Of a DNA stretch of 64,000 nucleotides, positions 49,877-58,431 are shown one piece after another. How positions within the stretch are numbered: position 1 is the stretch's first letter; each line of letters begins with the position of its first letter. Origin of the DNA: CAZGOM01 sp964542875. Its GTDB lineage: Bacteria; Planctomycetota; Phycisphaerae; Phycisphaerales; Phycisphaeraceae. The stretch is taken from contig CAZIWA010000013.1 in NCBI GenBank assembly GCA_964542875.1, positions 10,181 to 74,180 on the forward strand, read 5' to 3'. Position numbers and translations under genes: made by a program. Below the pieces are notes generated by a model. The model saw only the letters and a list, made by a program, of their open reading frames with translations. It was not told the DNA's origin and made no database searches.

Positions 49877-49901
49877 TTTTAACACGATTTACAAGATTCA
49901 A
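49877..49901. repeat. Dispersed 25-base repeat, copy 1
   Basis: It begins TTTTAACACGATTTAC and ends AGATTCAA. Positions 55291-55315 carry the same 25 bases with two A-to-G changes. Here it continues into AGAAGATTTACAGGAT. The rest of 49857-50154 holds nothing recognised. Confidence 0.6.
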
Positions 49902-50154
49902 GAAGATTTACAGGATGGTTTTCTCGCTTTGAGAGGTGTTGTTGCAAGTGGGGGTGGGGTGGATTTTTTTAGTGTGGGTTTTGATTAAAGAGGAACTGGA
50001 CTGGTCGATGATCAGGGCTGTGTTGTGTTTGTATGGCAGCGGCAAGAGTGGCGGGTATATGGTGGGAATTGAGACGAAAAGTGGATGATTTTCAGTTCAA
50101 TTATTGGATTTTGATACCGAGCAGTCCTAGTGTTTGGCTTTCCAGGAGGATTTT

Positions 50155-50430
50155 ATGGATACGAAAGAGTTCGTTGAGTTTTTGACGCTTGCCGCCATGA
50201 TTGATGTCCCTAAAGAAGCGATATTGCTGGGTTACGGACGTTACAGGGAAGAAGGATTCGGCAAAATCTACGTTACCGAGAGCAATCGGTATTGCTGGGC
50301 GAACGGTAAGGGACAACCGGTTTATTGTGGTTTTGTCGGCCATCAAATTCTGGCAGAGAAATTTCCAGATTATATTTCGAAGGAAGATGCTGCCGCACTG
50401 GCTGAGAGATTAGGCATTTCGGTGTCATGA
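50155..50430 (+). CDS. Small hypothetical protein, low-GC orphan
   Basis: 91 residues. AGGAGGA lies 5 bases before the ATG, one of the strongest ribosome-binding sites in the window, so this short gene is probably real. The protein is soluble and mixed alpha/beta: MDTKEFVEFLTLAAMIDVPK, then YGRYREEGFGKIYVTE, with two Cys and a helical end (ISKEDAAALAERLGISVS). By my count the gene is about 47% GC, well below its neighbours, which suggests transfer from another genome. I recognise no family. It stands alone between unrelated genes. Confidence 0.7.
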   Translation: MDTKEFVEFLTLAAMIDVPKEAILLGYGRYREEGFGKIYVTESNRYCWANGKGQPVYCGFVGHQILAEKFPDYISKEDAAALAERLGISVS

Positions 50431-50674
50431 TTTGTTTGGGCCATATAGCCATATACACGGGCGCTCAGATGGATCGCTTATTAAGCGCTCTTGGATATTG
50501 GGATGCGTGTTGGCTTGGGGGAGATTTTTCATCGCCCATCGAGGGTGATGAAAAATAAGAGATCATCGTGGGAGATAGACCCAGGGTTGCGTGTGGGTAC
50601 ACGCTTTCCCTGGGTTGTAATAGGGCCGTGCTTTCAGCACTTTGGATGTCGGTGTATGGGGGATTTTTGTTGGT

Positions 50675-53600
50675 TTAGTGGGCGGCGGGCTGGGGGGCAG
50701 ATTCGGGGGCGGGGGTGGGTGGGGTGGGTTCCTGGGGGTGGGTGTCGATGGTGGATTTGCCGCCGCCGAAGGCTTCGGAGATGCCTTGGACTGTGACGTA
50801 GAGGACGGGGACGAAGAGGAGGCCGAGGATGGTTTGTCCGACCATGCCGCCGACGACGGCGGTGCCGAGTGCGCGACGGCCTGCTGCGCCGGCGCCCTTG
50901 GAGAGCATGAGGGGGACGCAGCCGAGGATGAAGGCGAAGGAGGTCATGAGGATGGGGCGCAGGCGCAGGCGTGCGGCCTCGACTGCGGATTCGATGATGG
51001 GGCGGCCCTTGGCGCGGTATTCGCGGGCGAACTCGATGATGAGGATGGCGTTCTTTGCGCCGAGGCCTACGAGGAGGACGAGGCCGATCTGCGTGAAGAT
51101 GTTGTTGTCTTCACCCATGTGCATGCAGAGGAGCATTGCGCCGAGGATGACCATGGGGACGCTCAGGAGTACGGAGAGGGGTTGGCTCCAGCTTTCGTAG
51201 AGCGCGGCGAGGATGAGGTAAACGACGACGGCAGCACCGACGAAGACCATGCCGCCCTGGCCGCCTGCCTGCTTTTCCTGGTAGGCGGTGGCGGTCCAGG
51301 CGTAGCTCATGCCCTGGGGGAGGGTTTGGGCGGCGAGGCCTTCCATGATTTCCAGCGATTGGCCGGAGCTGACGCCGGGGGCGGGCTGGCCGGTGATCTG
51401 GGCGCTGGGGTAGAGGTTGTAGCGGGTGATCTTGTCAGGGCCGACGGTTTCGGTGACCTGAGTGAAGGTGCTGAGGGGGACCATCTGCTGATTGGTGGGG
51501 TTTTTGACTTCCAGCTTGCCGATCTGGTCGGCGGTCATGCGGTAGGGCTGGTCTGCCTGAAGGGTGACCTGGAAAGTGCGGCCGAAGAGGTTGAAGTCGT
51601 TGATGTAAGCGGAGCCGAGGTAGGACTGAAGGGTGCTGTTGACGGCGTCAAGCGGGATGCCCATCTGCATGACCTTCTGGCGGTCGACATTGGCGTAGAG
51701 CTGGGGGATGTAGGCGCGGAAGGTGGAGTAGGTCTGGGCGAGCTCCGGGGTGACGTAGGCCTGCATGGAGATGTTGGTGGCGGCGTCCATGAGGGCGGGG
51801 CCGCCGAGGCCGGCCTGATCGAGCAGGCGCATGTCGAAGCCGGAGCCGGTGCCCAGGCCGTCGATGGGGGGGAGGGTGAAGACGAAGATCTGTGCTTCGG
51901 GAATCTGGCTGACCTGTTCCTGAAGCCTGTTGATCATGGCCTTTAAGCCAAGGCCGTCTTTCATGTTGGCGTAGCGGACATCCCAGGGTTCGAGCATGGC
52001 GAAGAGGGAGCCGGTGTTGGTGCCGTTGCCGGAGAGGAGGGAGTACCCGGTGAGGGTGTTGAAGTCGACATAGCCTTTCTGGAGCTTGCCGTCGGGCTTG
52101 AGGATTTTGGTGACTTTGTCGATGACGGCCTGGGTGCGTTCAAAGGAAGCGCCGTCGGGGAGCTGGACGTTGACGATGATGAGGCCGCGGTCTTCGCTGG
52201 GGACGAAGCCGGTGGGGACCGACATGATTGCGTGGTAGGTGGCGAAGATGACGGCTGCAAAAGCGGCGAGGGAGAAGGGGATGACGTATTTGTAACAGAG
52301 GAACTGGACGAGCTTGGCGTAGGCGTTGGAGAGGACATCGAAGCAGTAGTTGAAGGCGCGGGAGAGGATGAAGGGTTTGTGGTTTTTGTCGTGCGGCTTA
52401 AGGAGGATGGCGCAGAGCGCGGGGCTGAGGGTGAGCGCGTTTACGGCGCTGAGGAAGGTGCTGGCGGCGATGGTGAGGGCGAACTGCTTGTACATCTGGC
52501 CGGGGAGGCCGGGGAGCATGAGGGTGGGGAGGAAGACGGCCATGAGGACCAGGGAGATGGCGACGATGGCGCCGGTGATCTCGTTCATGGCCTTGCGGGT
52601 GGCTTCCTTGGCGGGAAGGTGCTCGGTGCTCATGATGCGTTCGACGTTTTCGACGACGACGATGGCGTCGTCGACGACGATGCCGATGGCGAGGATGAGG
52701 CCAAAGAGGGTGAGGGTGTTGATGGAGAAGCCAAAGAGGGCCAGGAAGATGAAGGTGCCGATGATGGCGACGGGGATGGTGATGACGGGGACGATGGTGG
52801 CGCGGAAGCTTTGGAGGAAGACGAGGACGACGATGATGACGAGGATGACGGCTTCGGCGAAGGTTTTATAGACTTCGTCGATGGAGGCGAGGATGTAGTC
52901 CGACACGTCGTAGGACATGCTGGTTTTGATGCCGACGGGGAAGGTTTTTTCGAGTTCGGCGATAGCGGCGCGGGTTTTTTCCGCGGCGTCGACGGCGTTA
53001 CCGCCTGGGCTTTGGTAGACGATCATGACGGCGGCGGGCTTGCCCTGGCGGTTTGCGCTGATGTTGTAGAGCTTGCCGCCCAGCTCGATTCGGGCGACGT
53101 CTTTGAGGAGGGTGAGGCGGCCTTTTTCGGATTTGACGACGATGTTTTCGAATTGGTTGACGTCGGTGAGGCGGCCTTGGGTTTTGATGACCAGTTCGGT
53201 TTCCTGGGTGGAGGGGGCGGGCGGTGCGCCGATGGTGCCTGCGGCGACCTGAGCGTTCTGGCTCTTGATGGCGTTGATGACATCGCTGGCGTCCATGTCG
53301 CGGGCTTTGAGCTTCTGGGGGTCGACCCAGATGCGCATGGAGTAGTCTTTGATGGGGAAGACGGAGACGCCGCCGACGCCGGGGACGCGGGCGATGGTGT
53401 CTTTGACGTTGATGTTGGTGAAGTTAACGAGGAAGGTGTCGTCGTAGCGGGCGACGATTTTCTTGAGGGCTTCATCGTCGCCGGGGTCCTGGGCGTAGAT
53501 GGAGACGATGCCGATCATGTTGGTGGACTTTTTCTGGCTGGTGACGCCCTGGCGCTGCGCTTCCTGAGGAAGCTGGGGCATGGCGACGTTGACCCGGTTC

Positions 53601-53926
53601 TGGACGAGGACGGTGGCCATGTCGGGGTCGGTGCCGAGCTTGAAGGTGACGGAGAGGGTGTAGCTGCCGTCGTTGCCGGAGGTGCTTTCCATGTAGAGCA
53701 TGCCGTCGACGCCGTTGACCTGCTGTTCAATGGGTGCGGCGACGGTGTCGGCGACGGTCTGGGAACTGGCGCCGGGGTACATGGCGGAGACCTGGATGAC
53801 GGGGGGCGTCAGGTCCGGGTATTGGGAGATGGGCAGGGAGAGGTACGCCACGACACCAGCGATGACGGTGAGGATGGAGATCACCGAGGCGAAGATGGGG
53901 CGGTTGATGAAGAAAGAGCTGATCAT
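50675..53926 (-). CDS. RND efflux pump, inner-membrane subunit (AcrB/MexB type, HAE1)
   Basis: 1,083 residues. Proton-driven exporter of hydrophobic compounds. MISSFFINRPIFASVISILT begins helix 1, FPIKDYSMRIWVDPQKLKAR is a porter-domain block, and LAIGIVVDDAIVVVENVER in helix 4 has the paired proton-relay Asp residues. GLGAKNAILIIEFAREY in helix 10 supplies the matching Lys. The length and twofold symmetry are normal for HAE1. The C-terminus ends in a Pro/Ala-rich tail. It follows the adaptor gene 83 bases downstream on the same strand. No outer-membrane channel gene or local TetR repressor is present in the window. Confidence 0.95.
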   Translation of the reverse strand: MISSFFINRPIFASVISILTVIAGVVAYLSLPISQYPDLTPPVIQVSAMYPGASSQTVADTVAAPIEQQVNGVDGMLYMESTSGNDGSYTLSVTFKLGTDPDMATVLVQNRVNVAMPQLPQEAQRQGVTSQKKSTNMIGIVSIYAQDPGDDEALKKIVARYDDTFLVNFTNINVKDTIARVPGVGGVSVFPIKDYSMRIWVDPQKLKARDMDASDVINAIKSQNAQVAAGTIGAPPAPSTQETELVIKTQGRLTDVNQFENIVVKSEKGRLTLLKDVARIELGGKLYNISANRQGKPAAVMIVYQSPGGNAVDAAEKTRAAIAELEKTFPVGIKTSMSYDVSDYILASIDEVYKTFAEAVILVIIVVLVFLQSFRATIVPVITIPVAIIGTFIFLALFGFSINTLTLFGLILAIGIVVDDAIVVVENVERIMSTEHLPAKEATRKAMNEITGAIVAISLVLMAVFLPTLMLPGLPGQMYKQFALTIAASTFLSAVNALTLSPALCAILLKPHDKNHKPFILSRAFNYCFDVLSNAYAKLVQFLCYKYVIPFSLAAFAAVIFATYHAIMSVPTGFVPSEDRGLIIVNVQLPDGASFERTQAVIDKVTKILKPDGKLQKGYVDFNTLTGYSLLSGNGTNTGSLFAMLEPWDVRYANMKDGLGLKAMINRLQEQVSQIPEAQIFVFTLPPIDGLGTGSGFDMRLLDQAGLGGPALMDAATNISMQAYVTPELAQTYSTFRAYIPQLYANVDRQKVMQMGIPLDAVNSTLQSYLGSAYINDFNLFGRTFQVTLQADQPYRMTADQIGKLEVKNPTNQQMVPLSTFTQVTETVGPDKITRYNLYPSAQITGQPAPGVSSGQSLEIMEGLAAQTLPQGMSYAWTATAYQEKQAGGQGGMVFVGAAVVVYLILAALYESWSQPLSVLLSVPMVILGAMLLCMHMGEDNNIFTQIGLVLLVGLGAKNAILIIEFAREYRAKGRPIIESAVEAARLRLRPILMTSFAFILGCVPLMLSKGAGAAGRRALGTAVVGGMVGQTILGLLFVPVLYVTVQGISEAFGGGKSTIDTHPQEPTPPTPAPESAPQPAAH

Positions 53927-53944
53927 GGAGAGGTCCGGGAGGAA

Positions 53945-53972
53945 GGGTCTAGGGTCTGGGGTCTAGGGTCTG
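53945..53972 (+). repeat. Heptamer tandem repeat (GGGTCTR), four units
   Basis: GGGTCTA-GGGTCTG-GGGTCTA-GGGTCTG in exact register, inside the gap between the two RND pump genes. Same family as 2773-2800. Confidence 0.8.
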
Positions 53973-54009
53973 TTTAAAAAGACCAGAGAGACGAGAGCCG
54001 GTGGACCAT

Positions 54010-55182
54010 TTACTTTTTAGCGGCGGGGGCGGATGCAGGAGCGGCGGCGGGGGCGCTGTCGGAGACAGGGTCAACAACTGCGCCGGGGCGGGCGCGCTGG
54101 AGCCCGCTGATGACGAACCTGTCATCCACGGAGAGACCCTTGGTGACCACGCGGAGGGTGCCTTCTGCGGCGCCCAGCTCCACGTAGCGGCGTTCGACCA
54201 CGTTGCCCTTGCCGATGGCCAGCACGTACTGGCCGGCCTGATCGGAGCCCAGGGCAATCTGGGGAATCAAAAGCGCCTTGTGGGCATCGTCAGGGATGCG
54301 CACGCGGACGAACATGCCGGGGATGAGCTCGTTGGTCTTGTTTTCAAAGATGGCGCGGAGGGTGATGGTGCCGGTGCCGGAGTTGACTTCGTTGCTGGCG
54401 GAATCGAGAAGGCCGACGTAGTGGTAGGCGGATTCGCCTGAGCGGGCCAGCTCCACCTTGGGGCGCTCTTCGGGCTTCAAGTCGCGCAGGGGCTTACGCA
54501 ATTCATGGCTTTCGAGGATCTTGAGAAGGTCCGACTCGCTCATGTTGAAGTAGGCGTAGATTTTGGATTGATCGATGACGGTGGCCAGCAGGGAGGTGGG
54601 ACCGACGAGGGCGCCGCGGTCGACCTGGTTGCGGGAGATGACGCCGGTGACGGGGGAGGTGACGTCGGTGTAGCTGAGGTTGAGCTTGGCGGTTTCAAGC
54701 TGGGCCATGGAGGAGTCGTAGTTGGCTTTGGCCTGGTCGCGCACGGCGGTCTGATTGACGAGCTCGTACTGGGAGGAAGCCTGGCGCTTCATGAGGTCGG
54801 CGATTTTCTGGAGGTTGTACTCGGCCTGGGCCAGCAGGGCTTTTTTGGCTTCCACGTCGGCTTGCGCGGCCTTGACCGCGGCGTCGTAGGGGCGGGGGTC
54901 GACGGTGAAGAGGTGCTGGCCGTTTTTGACCAGGTCGCCTGCTTTGTAGGCGATTTCGTCGAGGAAGCCGTTGACCCGGGGGCGGATTTCGACGGTTTCA
55001 AACCCGTCCAGGGTGCCGGTGTAGCTCCAGTAGGGAATGACTTCCTTCTGAACGGGAGAGGTGACGGTGACTTTTTCCGGCGGCGGGGCGACGGGGGCGG
55101 GCTTTTGCTTCTTTTCACACCCGGCGAGGGTGAGGAAAAGGGATAAAAAAATGAATGTCGCGAAGGAGCGAGTTGACACCAT
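54010..55182 (-). CDS. RND efflux periplasmic adaptor lipoprotein (AcrA/MexA type)
   Basis: 390 residues. A lipoprotein signal ends in LFLTLAGC, with lipid attachment at Cys22. EIRPRVNGFLDEIAYKAGDL and KNGQHLFTVDPRPYDAAVKA form the lipoyl half-motifs, an alpha-hairpin follows (ADVEAKKALLAQAEYNLQKI), and SYTDVTSPVTGVISRNQVDR returns to the barrel. The C-terminus is Ala/Pro-rich. AAGGA lies 7 bases before the ATG. It is the first gene of a two-gene pump operon and should link the RND protein to an outer-membrane channel encoded elsewhere. Confidence 0.93.
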   Translation of the reverse strand: MVSTRSFATFIFLSLFLTLAGCEKKQKPAPVAPPPEKVTVTSPVQKEVIPYWSYTGTLDGFETVEIRPRVNGFLDEIAYKAGDLVKNGQHLFTVDPRPYDAAVKAAQADVEAKKALLAQAEYNLQKIADLMKRQASSQYELVNQTAVRDQAKANYDSSMAQLETAKLNLSYTDVTSPVTGVISRNQVDRGALVGPTSLLATVIDQSKIYAYFNMSESDLLKILESHELRKPLRDLKPEERPKVELARSGESAYHYVGLLDSASNEVNSGTGTITLRAIFENKTNELIPGMFVRVRIPDDAHKALLIPQIALGSDQAGQYVLAIGKGNVVERRYVELGAAEGTLRVVTKGLSVDDRFVISGLQRARPGAVVDPVSDSAPAAAPASAPAAKK

Positions 55183-55290
55183 GTTTGGGTCCTTTGAGGC
55201 TGAAGGAATGCGACGTCTACTATACCGGGGGTGTTAACAGACGGCAGGCAGATGTGAAAAGGTGGAAGAGCGTGCGGAATAAGAGCGGAG

Positions 55291-55315
55291 TTTTAACGCG
55301 ATTTACGAGATTCAA
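55291..55315. repeat. Dispersed 25-base repeat, copy 2
   Basis: It begins TTTTAACGCGATTTAC and ends AGATTCAA, matching 49877-49901 at 23 of 25 bases. It lies in the divergent promoter interval between the pump operon and the dehydrogenase gene. Confidence 0.6.
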
Positions 55316-55455
55316 AAGATTTGCGTGCTTGGTTTTTGACTGACGCGGGCATGTGCGATTTGGGGGCGAGCCGCAGAGTTTTTTTGACTGGGTTGAGGTT
55401 ATTTGGGGGCTTTGAATGCTCAGAGGGTATTCATGGGCTTGTATACTGTTCGCCC

Positions 55456-56238
55456 ATGAATAAGAACAAACGGACAGCGATCGTGACTGGGGCGAGCCGT
55501 GGGATTGGCCGGGCCATTGCAGTGGCGCTGGGGACCCAGGGATTCAATGTCGTGATCAACTACAACTCCAACGCGGACGCGGCGCAGGAAGCGGCGGGTC
55601 TGGTGGAGGCGGCGGGCGGGAAAGCGAAGATCGTGCAAGCCGATATCGGGAACCTGGCGGACCATGAGCGCGTGCTCGCGGCCGCGACGGATGCGTTTGG
55701 CCCGGTGGACACGCTGGTGAACAACGCAGGCATTGCGCCCAAGGTGCGCGCAGACCTTTTGGATGCCGGCCCGGAAAGCTTTGACGACTTGATCAAGACC
55801 AACCTGCGCGGGCCTTATTTCCTGTCACAGCGGGTGGCCAAGCACATGATCCAGGAGCGCAAGAGCTACGGCGAGACGCCGGTGGGGATCATCAACGTCA
55901 GTTCCATCAGCGCGTATACCGCGAGCATTAACCGCGGGGATTACTGCATCAGCAAGGCGGGAATCGCGATGATGACGCAGTTGTTCGCCAGCCGCTTGGC
56001 GGATGATGGGATCCGGGTTTATGAGGTTCGGCCCGGCGTCATTGCGACGGACATGACCGGGCCGGTGAAGGCCAAGTACGACAAGCTGATTCTGGAAGAT
56101 GGGATTACGCCGATCAAGCGCTGGGGGCAGCCGGACGACATCGGCAAGGCCGTGCTGGCGATTGCGCTGGGTTATCTGCCGTTCTCCACGGGTGAAGTGG
56201 TGAATGTGGACGGCGGGTTCCACATGCGAAGACTGTGA
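55456..56238 (+). CDS. Short-chain dehydrogenase/reductase (3-oxoacyl-ACP reductase-like)
   Basis: 260 residues from MNKNKRT. A classical SDR Rossmann enzyme using NAD(P)H: IVTGASRGIGRAIAVALGTQ (T-G-x3-G-x-G), VNNAGIAP, INVSSISAYTASINRGDYCI with catalytic Ser, and YCISK supplying Tyr and Lys. VNVDGGFHMRRL is the typical end. Planctomycete members annotated as 3-ketoacyl-ACP reductase often act on sugars or uronates, so either lipid or sugar metabolism is possible. The long upstream in-frame extension lacks homology and is rejected. An AT-rich palindrome follows the stop. Confidence 0.9.
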   Translation: MNKNKRTAIVTGASRGIGRAIAVALGTQGFNVVINYNSNADAAQEAAGLVEAAGGKAKIVQADIGNLADHERVLAAATDAFGPVDTLVNNAGIAPKVRADLLDAGPESFDDLIKTNLRGPYFLSQRVAKHMIQERKSYGETPVGIINVSSISAYTASINRGDYCISKAGIAMMTQLFASRLADDGIRVYEVRPGVIATDMTGPVKAKYDKLILEDGITPIKRWGQPDDIGKAVLAIALGYLPFSTGEVVNVDGGFHMRRL

Positions 56239-56248
56239 GGAATTTGTA

Positions 56249-56279
56249 ATTTATAAGTTTAAATTTTTAAATTATAAAT
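56249..56279. terminator. AT-rich palindrome between convergent genes
   Basis: ATTTATAA (56249-56256) pairs with TTATAAAT (56272-56279). It lies ten bases after the dehydrogenase stop and 54 bases from the convergent neighbour's stop. A similar, longer palindrome occurs at 61144-61179. A bidirectional terminator role is inferred. Confidence 0.4.
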
Positions 56280-56332
56280 GCAGAATAGTGCCTGACTTGT
56301 GGCATTTTTGGCTTCGTGGATTTGGCCGCGCG

Positions 56333-57115
56333 CTAGGGGAGTGGGTTTGCGGGTTTGCCCATGAGTTGGATTGTTTCGTCGGGGTTTGGTTGCGTGGTGG
56401 GCGAGGGGTTGGGGATGTCGCAGGGGCCGACGAAGCCGGTGACGGCTGGCGTTGGCTGGGTGGTGGGGGCGGGTTGGGTGGCGGGGAGCGCGGGGGGCTC
56501 GCCCATGACGGCGGTGGATTTGGAATCGACGTCACCGACGACGGCGTAGGTGCGGGTGGGCATGGCTTCGCCGGTGAGGGGGCGGAGGGCGACGCCGCCT
56601 TGGGCTTGGGGTTGAGTTGTGGGAGCGGGCGCGAGTGCGCCGGTGATTGGGGGACAGGCAGTCGCACCGGAACTGGTGCCAAAGAGTGGGTTGGCGAGGG
56701 AGTTGATCCAGTTTGGGGCGTTGTTCAGCCGCCAATCGTTGAATTGCTCGACGAGGGTGGGGGCGGTGGAGTTGGTGGGGTTGGAGCGAGAGCAGCCGGC
56801 GAAGGCCAGGGAGCTGGTCAGAAGGATGGAAGCGGCGATGCGTGAGAGCGTGGAGAGGAGCGGGCGGCGGGGTGCAGGAGGCAGCGGTTTGGGGGTCGGA
56901 AGGATTTTGGCTGCGGGGGGTGTGTAGCGGACGCAGAGCTTGCCGGCGGATTCCTCGAAGAGGGCATCGATTTGGGGTTGGGTGAGGGTGTCGAGGTTGT
57001 GGACGTGCTTCTGGCAGCCGGTGCAGAAGCGTTTGGACTGGTCGCCGGTCATGGCGTTCCAGTCGGCGTGGCATGGCTCCTTGATGGAAAGTTGGCTGAG
57101 GGAGATGGATTTCAT
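56333..57115 (-). CDS. Protein with N-terminal Cys-rich (CxxC) domain and a membrane segment
   Basis: 260 residues. The N-terminal ~65 residues carry PCHADWNAMTGDQSKRFCTG, then CQKHVHNLDTLTQPQIDAL and KLCVRYTPPA. Four Cys and two His are arranged like a small metal-binding domain that occurs at the N-terminus of varied bacterial proteins (P-C-x-x-D-W ... F-C-x-x-C ... L-C-x-R-[YF]). A hydrophobic stretch (LSRIAASILLTSSLAFAGC) around residue 90 follows, then a Pro/Thr/Gln-rich low-complexity region. A cytoplasmic zinc or redox domain with an exported tail is the simplest reading. The function is unknown. Confidence 0.72.
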   Translation of the reverse strand: MKSISLSQLSIKEPCHADWNAMTGDQSKRFCTGCQKHVHNLDTLTQPQIDALFEESAGKLCVRYTPPAAKILPTPKPLPPAPRRPLLSTLSRIAASILLTSSLAFAGCSRSNPTNSTAPTLVEQFNDWRLNNAPNWINSLANPLFGTSSGATACPPITGALAPAPTTQPQAQGGVALRPLTGEAMPTRTYAVVGDVDSKSTAVMGEPPALPATQPAPTTQPTPAVTGFVGPCDIPNPSPTTQPNPDETIQLMGKPANPLP

Positions 57116-57205
57116 GGTTGGCTCCGTGAGGCGGCTCCCCGGAAAGGGCCGTCTTCCGTCATGTAGGACGGAGGAGCGGGCGGCGTGTCCGAAATGGATT
57201 GAGAA

Positions 57206-57712
57206 TTATTTTTTGATGGGCATGACATCGAGGATTTCAATGAGGCCGTCGGATTTTGCGCGTTCAAGGGCCGCATCGCGGGTGAGCCATTGATAGGTGA
57301 GGTGGAATTTAAGGCCGTTTTTGTCGAGGCCGGTGATGATGAAACCCGCGGGGAGTCCGGTGGGGTCGAAGGGTTTGGGGGGAGCGAGGTCGATGTTCGT
57401 GGAAGTGGGGGCCAGGTCGGGGATGGTGGAGGAACGCTGCACCGGGTGAGCCAATGTGCGCAAATAGCGGGCTTGGCGGCTGGAATTGTGTGCGATTTTG
57501 CGGAGAAAGATCAAGGCGTAGGCCAGCCAGAAGAAGCCGGCCGAAGTGGCGGCGACGGCGGTGACGGGTGCGAGAACCGCCATAATGTTGATGGAGGATC
57601 CGCTTGCCAATATGGCCAAGACCATAAAGATCCCACAGGCGATGGTGAACCAGCCAAAGAATTTCATGACCTTTACGACGAAAAGGGCAGGGCTGAAACG
57701 GCGCGGGCGCAT
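57206..57712 (-). CDS. Small membrane protein of unknown function
   Basis: 168 residues. Two transmembrane helices (FFGWFTIACGIFMVLAILAS and VLAPVTAVAATSAGFFWLAY) are followed by a polar cytoplasmic tail. The tail ends with a GLDKNGLKFHLTYQWLTRDA segment and an acidic helix (LERAKSDGLIEILDVMPIKK), perhaps a small folded domain. AGGA lies before the ATG. It is divergent from the 57772 membrane protein. No family is recognised. Confidence 0.65.
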   Translation of the reverse strand: MRPRRFSPALFVVKVMKFFGWFTIACGIFMVLAILASGSSINIMAVLAPVTAVAATSAGFFWLAYALIFLRKIAHNSSRQARYLRTLAHPVQRSSTIPDLAPTSTNIDLAPPKPFDPTGLPAGFIITGLDKNGLKFHLTYQWLTRDAALERAKSDGLIEILDVMPIKK

Positions 57713-57771
57713 GTGAGGTTCCTGATGGTGAGTTGCAGATATGTTACTTTTTTAGCTTTTGGTTTGCTGAA

Positions 57772-58431
57772 ATGGCTTTAAATGACAGACAATACGCGGT
57801 CATGGAACAGAGGGCGCAAAGCGCAGTGCAACGGTATCGGCGGAGCCTGGGTGAAGGGCTGGCGTTTATCGGCATCGGACTGGTGACGGCAGCGGTGGGG
57901 GAATGGCAGTATTCGGTGGCGATCCGGGGAGACTGGGGGAATCTGATCGGGTCGGTGGGGTTTAATGCTTTGTTTATGGTGCTGGTGCTGGCCGGGTGGC
58001 GGGCGCTGCGCCAGGTGAGTGGGGACCGGTGGTGGTGGGTGGTTGTGTTTACGTGTGTGTGCGGGACGCTGGGGCTGATGGTGGAGTGGTTTTTGATAGG
58101 GAACTCGCCTTGGGGGAATCCGGATGCGGTGCAGTGGGGGATGTTTTCATTCTGGGCGTGCATGGGGCTGGTGCCGGCGGCGCTGATGGATGGGCGTGAG
58201 CGTGGGCGCATGGTGCAATGGGTGGTGATCGGGCTGGGGGCGGGGTATGTGACGCTGATGGGGGTGGGGCAGATGTTGCCGGGGCCGGGTTTGAGGGATG
58301 AGCCGCCGCTGCGGTTTGTGTTCAATATCCTGTCGGTGATTCTGGGTTATACGGTGATGGCGGTGGTGTGCGCGGTGGGGTTGGTCGTAAAGAAAGCGAT
58401 TACCGGCAGGCGGGTGGAGGAAATGAAGTGA
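57772..58431 (+). CDS. Multi-pass membrane protein of unknown function
   Basis: 219 residues from MALNDRQ. A short charged helix (YAVMEQRAQSAVQRYRRSLG) precedes about six transmembrane helices, including WWWVVVFTCVCGTLGLMVEW and FNILSVILGYTVMAVVCAVG. No signature is recognised. Its stop overlaps the next gene's GTG start by four bases, so it is translated with the alpha/beta hydrolase, perhaps supplying a membrane partner or transport step. A start 39 bases upstream is possible. Confidence 0.7.
   Translation: MALNDRQYAVMEQRAQSAVQRYRRSLGEGLAFIGIGLVTAAVGEWQYSVAIRGDWGNLIGSVGFNALFMVLVLAGWRALRQVSGDRWWWVVVFTCVCGTLGLMVEWFLIGNSPWGNPDAVQWGMFSFWACMGLVPAALMDGRERGRMVQWVVIGLGAGYVTLMGVGQMLPGPGLRDEPPLRFVFNILSVILGYTVMAVVCAVGLVVKKAITGRRVEEMK

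Noticed and set aside
43743..50570. CCATCGAGGGTG present near 43743 and 50528
   Set aside because: Only a 12-base core is shared and the flanks are weakly similar; not enough to call a repeat family.
50642..51946. A 434-codon open frame on the plus strand within the pump gene
   Set aside because: Same antisense artefact; acidic low-complexity translation.
52232..53977. A 581-codon open frame antisense to the RND pump gene
   Set aside because: The product is extremely rich in Gly, Asp, Glu and Val with no domain, as expected from the complement of a GC-rich coding frame; the opposite strand encodes an intact RND protein with catalytic residues.
57150..57180. Short TCCGTC/GACGGA hairpin between two minus-strand genes
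   Set aside because: Six-base stem and no T-run; may be chance in GC-rich sequence.
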